Positions 1-10,222 of a stretch of 64,000 nucleotides of DNA are shown here, piece after piece. The notes beneath the pieces were generated by a model. It did not search any database. It saw nothing but the letters and a program-made list of their open reading frames with translations, and was not told the DNA's origin. Within the stretch, counting starts at the first letter, position 1. Each line of letters starts with the position of its first letter. This DNA comes from Rhynchopus sp. YZ270_cl-10 (taxonomy: Eukaryota; Euglenozoa; Diplonemea; Diplonemida; Diplonemidae). The stretch spans positions 992,001 to 1,056,000 of the forward strand of contig OZ037855.1 of NCBI GenBank assembly GCA_964035575.1, read 5' to 3'. The position numbers and the translations under genes were made by a program.

Positions 1-1
1 T

Positions 2-2347
2 GCAAAACCCTTGTTTGCAGCAAACACCTCCTCTCTCGCAGTCTACTCCCTAGGCAGAAAGCTTACTGCTTCGGAAACACTCGATTTTATTGAATTTATT
101 CGCACATCCAGTTCGAAAGTTAAACCGCTCTTTTCAAATCCATTCTTGCACGTAGAGGTCGTCCCTGTCCGCTACCCAGTGGTTTGGGAGCAGTACAACA
201 TTGAGCTTAATACGCTGGCTGAGGTGAAGACAATACATAGTGGGTGGGAATGCAGTGATAACGTGCAGGGGTGGTTGTGGAGTCACGAGGGGTGCAGGAG
301 GCTCTTGCCTTTGGGGTGTGAGGCGGAGATGCCTGAGGAAGAGGTGGGGATGTTTATGAGGGGCGCCAACCGCAATGTGACAACTGTTGGGGAGCTGTGC
401 GGGCGGTCCTGTGGGACCTGTAGATCGTGGATGATACCAAGCACGGCCCCCATGTCTCCCAGCTGTGAGGCTGGCGACGTCGCGCGCTGTGCAGCGCACC
501 TAAACAGCCAGTACGCCTGCACAAACAGCGTCGGCACCTCCCCTTCCGGCATTTGCTACGCAGTCTGGTACTGTCCCTCCCTCTCGCAAAGTGACTGCCC
601 CGGTGGCTCCTGCTGGCGCACCCTGCACTCCAGTTGCACACAGCACGGATATTTCGAAGGCAAACAACAGAACACCGACTTCGCGTACTGTGTAGACTCT
701 GCCGGCACTGCATGGGAAGGTACCTATGTCGCGTTAGACCGGCAGTCAGAACTGACCTGCAGTAAGAGACCTGTGTGTCGTGGGGAGGACTGCAAGGGAA
801 GGAATTCCATTAGCGAATACGACAGCCCAGTGTTGTATAGGTTTACGACAACAGAACTGCGGTTTCCTGGGTTGGGTGTGGGAGAGGCGAAGCGGTTGCG
901 GGAAGGGTTGCTGGGCATCTCTTCTGCAGCGTTTGTGCTGGAAACAGACTGGTCAAGGTCAAGGGAGCAGGTTCTGTCTGTGAGTCCGTCGCTGCCAGTG
1001 CTACGCGAGCGTCTTGCGGAGGGGGGTGCGCTAGATGCGCGTCTGTCTGCAGCTGTGCTGTCCGTGCAGGCGGAGCGAGAGACGCATGCTTACCTCAAAG
1101 CCAATGCAAGCAACGTCACGTACACAACAAAGGCTATCTCCGCCTGGTGGCTCACAGACATCCAACACCCTGTGCTAATAAGGACAGTTGTTGCAGAGAT
1201 CCCTGGGAAGATTCGCGTCACCATCACGAAGTCCGAAATGTCAGATGCAGAGGTGCATGTGGAGTTCTTGAACGGCTTTGAGAAGGAACAGCCGCCAGGT
1301 GGGTACTACTGGGGAGTGTACCACCCACGAGTGGACGGGAAGTGTCCCATCCCCGACGATGCTGTGTTCGACCCCAACTCGAAGGGGCGCGACCAGTACT
1401 GCTATGAAGGGGACAGCATGAAACGTGTTGAGCACTGTCGTCCCGGTGACATGACGAACAAGTATGGAAAACTGCAGCAGAACGCCACCTTCCAAGACGA
1501 GGTGTTGTCACTGAGCGGAAGGAGCTCTGTGCTGGGGAAGGTGGTTGTGCTCCGTGGGAACGGGGTGCACTGTGCTCTTATTGTCCCGCAGACGGAAGCA
1601 GGTGAAGGGGTTGCGCTTGTGGCAGACTTCTCACACGAAACGACACAGACGTCGGGAGTGGAGCTGAGTGGCTCTGTGAACATCTGGCAGAGGGGCCCGT
1701 GGGAGGACACCCTGATCGGTGTGTCCCTGCGTGCTGGGGAGGAGCTGAGGGATGTGTCCTTCCACATCTCGTCGAAGCGTCTTGAGGAGTACCCTGAGGG
1801 GTGCACTGTGGGGTACTATGCTGAGAGGGACATCTATGACCCTTTGTCTGTTGTGTCTGTCGAGTATGCGGAAGGGGAGGGGAGGGGACGGGTTTCTATT
1901 GATGAGTGCGCTTCGGACGACTTGCACCAATTTGACATATTCAACTGTCCCCTGGGTGACCTGACACCACACATGCAGTCTGCACGGCACATCGTGACGA
2001 ACGCAAGCAACCCTGCGAACAGCGACGACGCACCTGTGGTGTACGACTACACTGTCGCACATCCTTTTATGTACGACAGCGAGACACCCCCTTTCTCGGA
2101 CGCACAGATGCTCGTTATTGTGCACAACAGGAAGGCCATTGCGTGTGCACCGTTTCGTCTTCAGGAGCGCTCCTTTGCAGACCTCAAGAACGACGACGAT
2201 GACAGTCACTGGGTGTACATCAAGGTCTGTGCAGGTGTGATTGGGGGTTTTATATTGCTTGCTCTCGGCTATGCCTGCGGGAGACGTCCTTGCAGTCTCT
2301 GCAAGGGTACTGAGGATGTTGAGGATGCGACACACGATGACAGCTAG
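2..2347 (+). CDS. Cys-rich type I surface protein, 5' end outside window
   Basis: The frame is open from the first base to a TAG at 2345-2347, so the gene continues upstream of the window and the signal peptide is not seen. It is a diverged paralogue of the five array genes at 4974-30609. A six-cysteine stretch near its start ends in C-x3-C-x2-C (LCGRSCGTC), as in ShKT-like domains. The middle contains the family block beginning FEKEQPPGGYYWGVYHPRVD and a block of about 95 residues nearly identical to the array copies. A hydrophobic segment (VCAGVIGGFILLALGYACG) lies about 30 residues before the C terminus, followed by a short tail, giving a type I membrane topology. Many N-x-S/T sites are present. 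The ligand or function is unknown; I infer a surface protein from topology and cysteine content. Confidence 0.8.
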   Translation, partial: AKPLFAANTSSLAVYSLGRKLTASETLDFIEFIRTSSSKVKPLFSNPFLHVEVVPVRYPVVWEQYNIELNTLAEVKTIHSGWECSDNVQGWLWSHEGCRRLLPLGCEAEMPEEEVGMFMRGANRNVTTVGELCGRSCGTCRSWMIPSTAPMSPSCEAGDVARCAAHLNSQYACTNSVGTSPSGICYAVWYCPSLSQSDCPGGSCWRTLHSSCTQHGYFEGKQQNTDFAYCVDSAGTAWEGTYVALDRQSELTCSKRPVCRGEDCKGRNSISEYDSPVLYRFTTTELRFPGLGVGEAKRLREGLLGISSAAFVLETDWSRSREQVLSVSPSLPVLRERLAEGGALDARLSAAVLSVQAERETHAYLKANASNVTYTTKAISAWWLTDIQHPVLIRTVVAEIPGKIRVTITKSEMSDAEVHVEFLNGFEKEQPPGGYYWGVYHPRVDGKCPIPDDAVFDPNSKGRDQYCYEGDSMKRVEHCRPGDMTNKYGKLQQNATFQDEVLSLSGRSSVLGKVVVLRGNGVHCALIVPQTEAGEGVALVADFSHETTQTSGVELSGSVNIWQRGPWEDTLIGVSLRAGEELRDVSFHISSKRLEEYPEGCTVGYYAERDIYDPLSVVSVEYAEGEGRGRVSIDECASDDLHQFDIFNCPLGDLTPHMQSARHIVTNASNPANSDDAPVVYDYTVAHPFMYDSETPPFSDAQMLVIVHNRKAIACAPFRLQERSFADLKNDDDDSHWVYIKVCAGVIGGFILLALGYACGRRPCSLCKGTEDVEDATHDDS

Positions 2348-2789
2348 CAACCATGGGGCAAGGCTGGGGGTGAGGGGTCAGCTTGGCACCAGACCCACAC
2401 CTTGCAGTGCGGGAGGTGTGTGGAATCTTTCCCCCGTCATTTCCTGCTGTGTTGTGGTTGCCGGGGAGCGGGTGGGGAGGATCGGGGGTGTGAGAAGGGA
2501 TCCTGTGGACGACGTTGTGCGACCATCGGGATGAGTGGCAATGGTTGCTGTTGGCAGAATGGGGTGGAGGGAGGCGTAGTGCAGCTACGGAGGGTGACGC
2601 ATGTCGCCCGAAGGGACAAAGGGTAGTCGGGGAACAGCCGCTGGAGGTAGGTTTGGATGGGTGGGTGGAATGAAGGGTTGTGCAAGCACCCCAGGCTACA
2701 AGCAGCCCAGTGGAACCTTCGCAACACACCCACAGTCCAGAGAAAGGGGGTAAAGAGAGAGAGAGGGAGAAAGGGGGGTGTTTGATGCA
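2348..2789. other. Intergenic, no gene seen
   Basis: About 440 bp between the partial surface gene and the decayed copy. It is G-rich on the plus strand and ends in a purine run (about 2747-2776). I see no reading frame of coding character. It is unlike the conserved 426-bp leader in front of the array genes, so the decayed copy lacks the usual upstream region. Confidence 0.5.
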
Positions 2790-3880
2790 ATGGTGACAAG
2801 CAGCCTGTCGCACCGTGTGTGGGTAGCACTCCTTCTGCCCCTGCCGCAGTGCAGGGAGGGGGAGCACTACTGCTCTGCGTCGGATGCGTGCTGGTTCATG
2901 AACGTGTCGCAGCCAGAGAAGTTCTTCAATGGGCGGAACGACGCTTTGCTGGAGAGGTACTTTGAGGGCACAGTTATCACGGTGAGAGGTACAAGGTAGG
3001 GAAGCCTGACCTAGTAGTAGCATACGGTACAACATTTGCAGCGTGGTCTGCGGGCAGACTCGAACTAATAACGTGAAATTTGCGTGCGGGTAGTCAGGCT
3101 GCGTGGACATTGCTGACTGCCCCACCGCAAGCACAGCTGTGCTGTTCAGATGTGCCGACGTATGAGGACGCAAACCTCATCACCATCCTCACTGCAGAGC
3201 ACATTGTGGAGGATGTCGGCCACCACGACCGGCGACGCCACACTAGCACTCAACCTGAGCTCCGTCGTGCTGTCCCTCCACGGGAAGCCTGTTTCCCTTG
3301 GATTGCAGCCGCAATACTTAGGAAGGATGATGTCCCCCGGGTCCAAAGCCATGGGCCCATATCTCTACATCGCAGTGCACGTTGTCAACCCGCATGGGTG
3401 CAACGCCCGACGCAGAGATCCTCGAGCTCGACATCACAGACCAGTACTGTAAGAACGACATACACACTGCAGGTGCTCAACAAGAGTTGCATCTACATAC
3501 TGCTTCTTAGATGCGAAGCCCAAATACCCAAGATCTATGTCAAGTCGGGCGTCTCTGGGGGGGGGGACTGTTGCTTCCGTGTGTCGTGTCGTGGGCGTGC
3601 ACCCAGGGACGTAAAGACCACCCAACCGGCGCTCCTGAGGAGGACGTGTGTGCGAATCCTGCTAAAGTCTCAATCTGCGTCCAGTATAAGAAAGCATAAC
3701 TTGCCTGTGCAGATACCATGGTTAGGGAGTACACCACCTGTGCACGGCTCACGGGGAAGGGTGGCGAGGCTTATGTTGGGCCGCAGCAGACGACGTCAGA
3801 GGTGACGGTGCATTTGATTTGGGGTACCTTGGTTGGTGTTGCTTGTGTTGCTACTGCCTGTAGGGCATTACCTTGAGGGG
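2790..3880 (+). pseudogene. Decayed, internally deleted copy of the array surface gene
   Basis: The first 70 codons (2790-2999) match the array proteins almost exactly (MVTSSLSHRVWVALLLP..., then the CREGEHYCSASDACWF stretch) but end at TAG 2997-2999. Further pieces follow in shifted frames: about 3033-3140 matches the Cys-rich stretch after the N-terminal domain, about 3190-3420 matches the region around SVHGKPV, and about 3731-3860 matches the C-terminal membrane segment (tract starting TGCACGGCTCACGGGGAAGG). Everything between residue ~210 and ~905 of the intact protein is missing. Full copies are about 2,900 bp, so about two thirds is lost. It sits between the partial paralogue and the intact array and could act as a donor of sequence in recombination, though that is only inference. 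Confidence 0.8.
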
Positions 3881-4547
3881 AGGCGTCGTCTTGAGAACAA
3901 CAAGACATCAATGTACGCGCGTCTGAACGGATGTTAGAAATGGATGCCTGAAACAAAATCGGGTTCCTTCGTGTATTTTGATAGCACATCGTGGGTTGAG
4001 TTTCCACGTCTTCATTTTTCTTTATTGAACACATTTGGGGTGCTGTGAGCGGGTTTTAATTATTAATTCAACTTCCATTTTTATGGATGATATGTTGAGG
4101 TGCATCCATGATAGACGTCTTGTTTTTCAGTCGCCTTCTTCTGCAGAGACATTTGTGCTTTCACCTATTTCTGCCACACTTTGTATGAACATCGCATTGA
4201 CCCAGTGTCTGCAGGTTTGTTCTGTGTGTTGGAGGAGTATGTGACAAAGGTCACTGTACTTTTCTCTGTTGAAGTTATTATTTTCAGTTGTGTTCGTTTG
4301 ATATGTCGGCGAAATCAAGAAAATACCAAAAAAAAAAGATCGGGTATTTTGTTTGTGCGCTCAAAGCCGGGAAAACAAAAAGGTGGAAAAATGTGTTCAA
4401 CTGAAGTACGGTTGTTGTGGTTAATTGAGTACTCAAAGAAAACAAGCAAGCTTCTGTTTTTTTCAATCCGTTTTGTTTGCCCTGCAGCGCTGCCTCCAAT
4501 CTTTTTAGAATTGACAACAAGTTGTTTTATCAAAAAAAAAGAAGAAG
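3881..4547. other. Intergenic flank resembling the array spacer without its transposons
   Basis: Bases 4211-4330 closely match the spacer found after each array gene (8265-8377 and repeats), and sequence from 4548 on matches the region just before each array gene. In the array these two conserved parts are separated by about 1.85 kb containing two inverted-repeat elements; here only about 215 bp of unrelated sequence lies between them. The short stretch GAAGAAGCGATGAAC near 4540-4554 resembles the joined flanks of the two elements and is a candidate pre-insertion site. No coding region seen. Confidence 0.65.
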
Positions 4548-4973
4548 CGATGAACTTTTGAACACCCCCTTTATCTTGTTCCTCCTTGCTTGTTTTTGTT
4601 CCTATGCCTGCTTGACGGCGGACTTCCTCTCTGCATGAGCGTGGTCGTGTCATTGGACCGGTGGCCGGATGTACGAACAAACGTGCCAAGAAACAGAGAC
4701 TGCGGCACCGACCCTTTCCTAGCACCAGCAAGCATCGCGTTCACTCACTCGACTCTGTCGGAGCCAGACCCGATGGGCTGCAGACGCTCTGTGCTGTCTC
4801 ACAAGACGCGAGACTATTTGGGAACATTCTGGTGATATGATGCCCCTTCCCTTCTGGATGGGGTGACTGTGTCTGCGCACAGCACTCCCTGACACACCCA
4901 TCTTTCAAGTTTTCTTTGTTCCTTTCGATCCACAACACCCTTTCCTCACAGAAGCCGTTCCCAGTCAGATGCA
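4548..4973 (+). promoter_or_regulatory. Conserved leader upstream of array copy 1
   Basis: About 426 bp directly before the start codon is conserved, with a few changes, before all five array genes (10223-10650, 15906-16333, 21589-22016, 27272-27699). It includes a copy of the dispersed short motif (CATCTTTCAAGTTTTCTTTG, about 4900-4919) and a pyrimidine-rich stretch ending in TTTCCTCACAG at 4951, 22 bases before ATG. The conservation and position suggest promoter and/or splice-acceptor function; there is no direct proof, and no canonical TATA box stands out. Confidence 0.4.
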
Positions 4974-7877
4974 ATGGTGACAAGCAGCCTGCCGCACCGT
5001 GTGTGGGTAGCACTCCTTCTGCCCCTGTCTGCAGTGCCGCTGTCGCCCCTGCCGCAGTGCAGGGAGGGGGAGCACTACTGCTCTGCGTCGGATGCGTGCT
5101 GGTTCATGAACGTGTCGCAGCCGGAGAAGTTCTTCAATGGGCGGAACGACGCTTGGCTAGAGAGGTACTTTGATTCGGGGTATTCGAGGCAGAGGGAGCT
5201 TTTAAATGATCCCTATCTGAACCGTGGCGTTGTGGCATCGCGTATAAGGAAAAACGTTTGCAGTGTCGTCTGCGGACATGGGTTGCAGGCGACCAACTTC
5301 TCTTGTGGTGCGTTGGGCTGCCTCAGGATTGCCGACTGCCCCACAGCAAGCACGGCTGTGATCGATAGGTTGGCTGTGATGCATTCGGAGCGTGACAGCG
5401 ACTTGTACAGAGCGCACGCTACAGATGAGCACATAGACGAAGACATGGGTGACCACAGGATGACGCGGCACACATTGGCACTGAACCGCAGCTTCGTCCG
5501 AATGTCGGTGCACGGCAAGCCTGTCCCGGAGGGGATGTCGCAGCAGTACTTCGACAGAATGATCCTCATCCGGCGTTCGATGCAGCTGCAATTCTACATC
5601 ACCATGGAACCGACTGTGCACCCAGACCAGTGGCGGGAGCCCATCTTCGACCTGCCCAAGGCAGAGATACACAGCATGGACATCCTGGTGGGGTGGGGCT
5701 GTCTCGACGACTACCACAACGCACTCGGTAGGTTGGGCTGTGCCCGTGTGATGCCGCTTGGGTGCAACGCGACAATCCCGAACAGGTTTTACGAGGCAGG
5801 AATACGTATTAGATACACGAACGTGGCGGAAGCATGTGAGGTGTCGTGTGGGACGTGCACACTTGGCACTGTCCCACAATACAGTCCCCAGAACATCTGT
5901 GAAGTATCAAAGGACATGTTGCACTGCCTCGAGTCCATCAACGCAAAGCCCGTCTGTGAGCCCTTCGATGTGGAAACCCTCTACGGAACGAGCTGCTACG
6001 ATGTCCAGTTCTGCCCCCAGGTGCAGGACCTTGTGCACAGCAGAAACAAAACGTGCCATGCACACTGCTCCTCTCCGATCTCAGGCGTCGTGTGTACATC
6101 TGAGGGTCTCTACGCACCACGGCAGGAGCGTGGCGGGTATGCCTTCTGCGTGGACACGGTCTCAGGTGAGGAGCTGAACGGCACGCGTGTGCCTGTGTCC
6201 GAAAGGAGTGCGCTGTTGTGTGAGGTAGAGATCTCTAACAAGACGTCATGCCAGGGTTCATGTGGTTCACTCTCGCAGGACATCGCACGTCCACGCATAC
6301 TTTCCTTGGGGAAAGTGGTCTTCAAGTTTTCTGCAGGGAAAGCTAAAAGCCGTGCCCTGCGCGGGGTTCTAGAACAAGAAATAAAACACACAACCTTCAA
6401 GATTGAAGCTGATACACCAGGGAAGGTTGTGCTGTCGGTGTACCCGTCTGTTGACAAGCTGATGCGTCTGAGGGGTCCTAAGGGTGTGCTATTATCGAGA
6501 CCCCCAAGTATGGGAGTGCTGTCTCTTGCAGCGTCGATTGAGTTGGAGCAGAAGACACTTGCGTTTCTGCAGGCGACACTTGACACCCCGTTGACATGGG
6601 AGGCAGCGAACGAGGTGATGCTGTACGAACCTCAGATGCAGTGGGAACCCATCACCACGAAGACAGCAGTTGCAGAGATCCCTGGGAAGTTTCGTGTCAC
6701 CATCACTCAGGTGGCCGTAGCATACACGGTGATGCATGTGGAGTTCTTGGACGGCTTTGAGAAGGAACAGCCGCCAGGTGGGTACTACTGGGGAGTGTAC
6801 CACCCACGAGTGGACGGGAAGTGTCCCATCCCCGACGATGCTGTGTTCGACCCTCTTGAAGTAAAGTTGCATGAAAAATGCATAACTGGTGACTCTTCGC
6901 TCCGCCCTCTGTATTGTCGTTCAGGGGACATGACAAGGAAGTATGGGAAGCTTCGTGAACAGGAGGTGTCGTTCAGGGACTCGCATGTGCGATTAAGTGG
7001 ATGGGGCTCTGTGCTGGGGAAGGTGGTTGTGCTCCGTGGGAACGGGGTGCACTGTGCTCTTATTGTCCCGCAGGCGGAAGCAGGTGAAGGGGTTGCGCTT
7101 GTGGCAGACTTCTCACACGAAACGGCACAGACGTCGGGAGTGGAGCTGAGTGGCTCTGTGAACATCTGGCAGAGGGGCCCGTGGGAGGACACCCTGATCG
7201 GTGTGTCCCTGCGTGCTGGGGAGGAGCTGAGGGATGTGTCCTTCCACATCTCGTCGAAGCGTCTTGAGGAGTACCCTGAGGGGTGTGCTGCAGGCTACAC
7301 ACCTGACACAGACCTCTACGACCCCTTTGCTGTCATGGGAGGAGGGGTCGAGCGCTCAACTCTTGAGGAGTGTTTGACAGACAAAGGAGCACCGAACACA
7401 GTAGGCACTCCGCACATTCCGCACGACGGTGTTCCGAATCCCTTTTCTGACGACCAGTACGTGTACCGCTGTCCCCTGGGTGACCTGACACCACACATGC
7501 AGTCTGCACGGCACATCGTGACGAACGCAAGCAACCCTGCGAACAGCAACGACGCACCTGTGGTGTACAACTACACTGCCATCCACTACCACCTGAACGT
7601 GGTGGACTCGCCCGGTGCGCTGCGGCCGAGCGATGCTAGCTTTAGGGGTGGACACACACTTGTGCTCCTGCATGAGAAGCGGGTGGTGGCCTGTGCACGG
7701 CTCACGGGGAAGGGTGGCGAGGCTTATGTTGGGCTGCAGCAGACGACGTCAGAGGTGACGGTGCATTTGATTTGGGGTACCTTGGTTGGTGTTGCTTGTG
7801 TTGCTGCATGTGTTGTGTTGTGTGTGTTGAGGGTGAAGCACAGGGGCAGCAGTGCTGCAAAAGGCTTGACACCATGA
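4974..7877 (+). CDS. Array copy 1: Cys-rich type I membrane protein, 967 aa
   Basis: Complete frame from ATG 4974 to TGA. Residues 1 to ~27 form a signal peptide (VWVALLLPLSAVPLSPLPQ). The ectodomain has dozens of cysteines and several N-x-S/T sites. About residues 238-294 form a six-cysteine unit starting WGCLDDYH and ending CEVSCGTC, with the C-x3-C-x2-C ending of ShKT-like domains. A membrane segment (IWGTLVGVACVAACVVLCVL) lies about 30 residues from the C terminus, with a short basic tail. I do not recognise the rest. The gene differs from copies 2-5 in about 45 codons grouped in short clusters; I count only about five synonymous changes. The last 170 or so residues are identical to the others. 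This is likely a variable surface protein. Confidence 0.9.
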   Translation: MVTSSLPHRVWVALLLPLSAVPLSPLPQCREGEHYCSASDACWFMNVSQPEKFFNGRNDAWLERYFDSGYSRQRELLNDPYLNRGVVASRIRKNVCSVVCGHGLQATNFSCGALGCLRIADCPTASTAVIDRLAVMHSERDSDLYRAHATDEHIDEDMGDHRMTRHTLALNRSFVRMSVHGKPVPEGMSQQYFDRMILIRRSMQLQFYITMEPTVHPDQWREPIFDLPKAEIHSMDILVGWGCLDDYHNALGRLGCARVMPLGCNATIPNRFYEAGIRIRYTNVAEACEVSCGTCTLGTVPQYSPQNICEVSKDMLHCLESINAKPVCEPFDVETLYGTSCYDVQFCPQVQDLVHSRNKTCHAHCSSPISGVVCTSEGLYAPRQERGGYAFCVDTVSGEELNGTRVPVSERSALLCEVEISNKTSCQGSCGSLSQDIARPRILSLGKVVFKFSAGKAKSRALRGVLEQEIKHTTFKIEADTPGKVVLSVYPSVDKLMRLRGPKGVLLSRPPSMGVLSLAASIELEQKTLAFLQATLDTPLTWEAANEVMLYEPQMQWEPITTKTAVAEIPGKFRVTITQVAVAYTVMHVEFLDGFEKEQPPGGYYWGVYHPRVDGKCPIPDDAVFDPLEVKLHEKCITGDSSLRPLYCRSGDMTRKYGKLREQEVSFRDSHVRLSGWGSVLGKVVVLRGNGVHCALIVPQAEAGEGVALVADFSHETAQTSGVELSGSVNIWQRGPWEDTLIGVSLRAGEELRDVSFHISSKRLEEYPEGCAAGYTPDTDLYDPFAVMGGGVERSTLEECLTDKGAPNTVGTPHIPHDGVPNPFSDDQYVYRCPLGDLTPHMQSARHIVTNASNPANSNDAPVVYNYTAIHYHLNVVDSPGALRPSDASFRGGHTLVLLHEKRVVACARLTGKGGEAYVGLQQTTSEVTVHLIWGTLVGVACVAACVVLCVLRVKHRGSSAAKGLTP

Positions 7878-8716
7878 GGCTGTTCCTGTTGTGATTCTGT
7901 CACTCAACAGCAGTACATACTTTGTCTCAGCTTGCACAGCTTGGGTTTGAAAATTTGGGTCCTTTAGCTAGGCTTGATGCGAAGGTGTGTGAGAGTGTTT
8001 CTTTTATGTTGTCCCACGTCGTGTATCGCGTGGAGTTCTGGTCCAGTACTATTATAAAGAACTGAGAAAGAGGTTGGTGACAGGTAGCAAAGCCCCATAT
8101 TCGTGTGGGTTGGGTATGTCAGGGTCCGCTGTCAAGAGAGGGCTTTGTATTTCAAATCGACTTTTTCTTTTTTACGAAAAGCTGCAAGAAAAGAGAAGGA
8201 AATGTAAATGCACCCACAGAAGAAACACAACATGTCGGTGTGCCTGTACATCTATAGAGGCGGTTTGTTCTGTGTGTTGGAGGAGTATGTGACAAAGGTC
8301 ACTGTACTTTTCTATGTTGAAGTTATTATTTTCAGTTGTGTTCGTTTGATATGTCGGCGAAATCAAGAAAATACCAGGCACTCCGCTAGGTACTAAAGTT
8401 CTGTTGATTGTCAACAGAACTTTTTGAAAATGGGGAAAAAAAGAAAAAAAAAAAAAGTTCTGCTAAGTGGTTCAGACCCGTTCTACCTGTCAAAAAAGCT
8501 CAGGAGAAGAAGATATGGAGAGGTGAGTGCTCAAACGTCCCAAAAAAGTCAAAATCGGGCGTTGGTAAAAAAAAAAGTTGCGTACCGTGCGCCTGCGGCG
8601 CAAGCATGTACCCCACCAACGTGGACCATCAACAGAATATTTTCAAAATCGGAAATCCTAGCGGAGAGCCTGGAAAATACCAAAAAAAAAAAAAAAAAAA
8701 AAAAAGAACAAGAAGT
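7878..8716. other. Spacer between array gene 1 and transposon
   Basis: Non-coding. It contains a TATA-like ATTATAAAG at about 8050, a variant of a dispersed motif (GAGGGCTTTGTATTTCAAAT, 8136-8155), the segment shared with 4211-4330, a small inverted repeat AAAGTTCTGTTGA/TCAACAGAACTTT at 8394-8424, A-runs at 8436-8456 and 8682-8705, and a minus-oriented copy of the dispersed GC-rich core at 8580-8603. The same spacer follows copies 2, 3 and 4; after copy 5 only the first 360 bp or so remain. Confidence 0.6.
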
Positions 8717-9533
8717 CAGGGTTCTATACAGCATTCCGCCCACGAGGGGCTGGCTCGGTCAGAATCGGTTTGACTCGGTCAGCCCAAAAAAAAATTTTCC
8801 CCCCTCCACAGGGAATTATATAGGTTTTGGGGTTTTTCGCTGAAACTCGGTCGAGCCCGGTCCCCAACCCAGCTCAAGTTGGGGGCCTCCGGCGGAATGT
8901 GAATTCCTCGGTTATCCAACTGCGGAGTTCGGCACTTCATTGAAGCAATTCGTGCACCAGGCACAAGTGGTACACGAATTGTCTGTAGCCTCAGTACATT
9001 TATAACAAAGAAAGGGCGGTCACGGCACCCAAAGCGAAGCCACGGTACGCAACATTTCTAAAAAAAAGTTGACACAAAACGGCACTGTCGCTGGTAATTG
9101 TGGTCAGCTTCCGTAATTTTACTCCCCTGTTTTTCTAAAACGAAAGTTTCTGGCGAAGCCACGGTACGCAACATTTCTAAAAATTGCGCTTAAAATTGCA
9201 CATTTTTACTGCAAAAGTATATCATGGGAAGGGTGGGTTGCAATCTTGCGCCGCAGGCGCACGGTACGCTACTTTTATTATTTCGCCATGTTGCATGCTT
9301 CCTTTTCCTTCGGCGTTTGACCAATTGAGTCGCGTTTTGGCTGTGACGGGGTCACTTTGTTCATGAGGCCATTTCTGGTCACTCTCAGAGGCTTGTGTGA
9401 GGTACCAAAATTTCCACCCCAAGATTTGGAAAAAAAATCTGAGATTTATAAAAAAAAAAAAAAATAACGGCTGACCGAGTCAACGTCTGACTCGGTCAGA
9501 CCGACCGAGTGACCGGACCTGTATAGAACCCTG
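8717..9533. mobile_element. Non-autonomous inverted-repeat DNA transposon (MITE-like), copy 1
   Basis: The ends are perfect 15-bp inverted repeats: CAGGGTTCTATACAG at 8717-8731 and its complement at 9519-9533. They are flanked by a 7-bp direct repeat AAGAAGT at 8710-8716 and 9534-9540, a good target-site duplication. Inside each end are further inverted blocks built on GACTCGGTCAG (about 8749-8786 and 9473-9511). The 817-bp interior has no coding region; it has two GCCACGGTACGCAACATTTC blocks and one GCGCCGCAGGCGCACGGTAC core (9246-9269). The CAGGG start recalls hAT ends, but those usually make 8-bp duplications, so the superfamily is unassigned. Confidence 0.8.
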
Positions 9534-9541
9534 AAGAAGTA

Positions 9542-10222
9542 AGGGCAAACAAATTTTTCGTTTGCGTTCGCGTCCTAATGGCTCCCAGAAAAACCTAGGT
9601 AGGCAGGCATAAAAAAGTTTTTTTTCAATGTGCTTGCTGAACCCGGGAGTTGACCCTCCGGAGTCGGTTTTTTCTCTTTTTTCCTGTTGAGACTGGTTTT
9701 GACTATTTTCTCATATTTCCCAAAATGGAACCACCTAAAGTTATATTATAAAATAGCAGGTGAACACTTTTTCCCCCGGATGAGTACCCAGGCCACAGTA
9801 CAGTGGTGCTGGTGAAGCTTTTAAACACCGACATTTGCATTTCCGGAATCCGTCCGTCCCGTGGTGGGGTCAATTTGCTGAAATGGACAAGTTCTCGTTT
9901 TTGATCAATTTCCTCACAGTATACACAGTAGAAACTGGTAGGGAACAGGCAGCGCCGCAGGCGCACGGTGCCCAACATACCTTTTTCGGGAAAATACCAA
10001 AAAATAAGCACTTTAAACACGTCCCTAATTTTTCCGCAAACTTTTTTCCCGGCAATTTTTTTCCAAATCCCGGAAGCGGAAGCAAATTAGGAAACACCCT
10101 GACACAGCCCCAACACAAAAAAATTGAAAAAAACTTTTTTTCAAAAAAAGTTTTTTCCCCAAAAATCTCAAAAAAACCTAGGCAGGCAGGACGCGAACGC
10201 ATAAAAAAAGTTTGTTTGCCCT
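9542..10222. mobile_element. Second inverted-repeat element beside the MITE, copy 1
   Basis: The left end AGGGCAAACAAA (9542) is matched by TTTGTTTGCCCT at the right end (10222). The homology continues inward with interruptions, including TGCGTTCGCGTCCT on the left against AGGACGCGAACGCA on the right, followed on both sides by CCTAGG-containing sequence. The element is 681 bp and encodes nothing recognisable. It contains a block related to sequences at 35.9 and 36.1 kb (TTTCCGGAATCCGTCCGTC, about 9840) and the GC-rich core at 9950-9973. It starts one base after the MITE target duplication. A clean target duplication of its own is not evident. Confidence 0.6.

Noticed and set aside
5202-5879. 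Minus-strand and alternative-frame ORFs under the array genes
   Set aside because: They recur at the same offset in every copy because the gene recurs, and they show no independent coding character or membrane/signal features that make sense.
8408-8843. Lys-run ORFs across the array spacer
   Set aside because: They are translated A-runs crossing the transposon border; no coding character.
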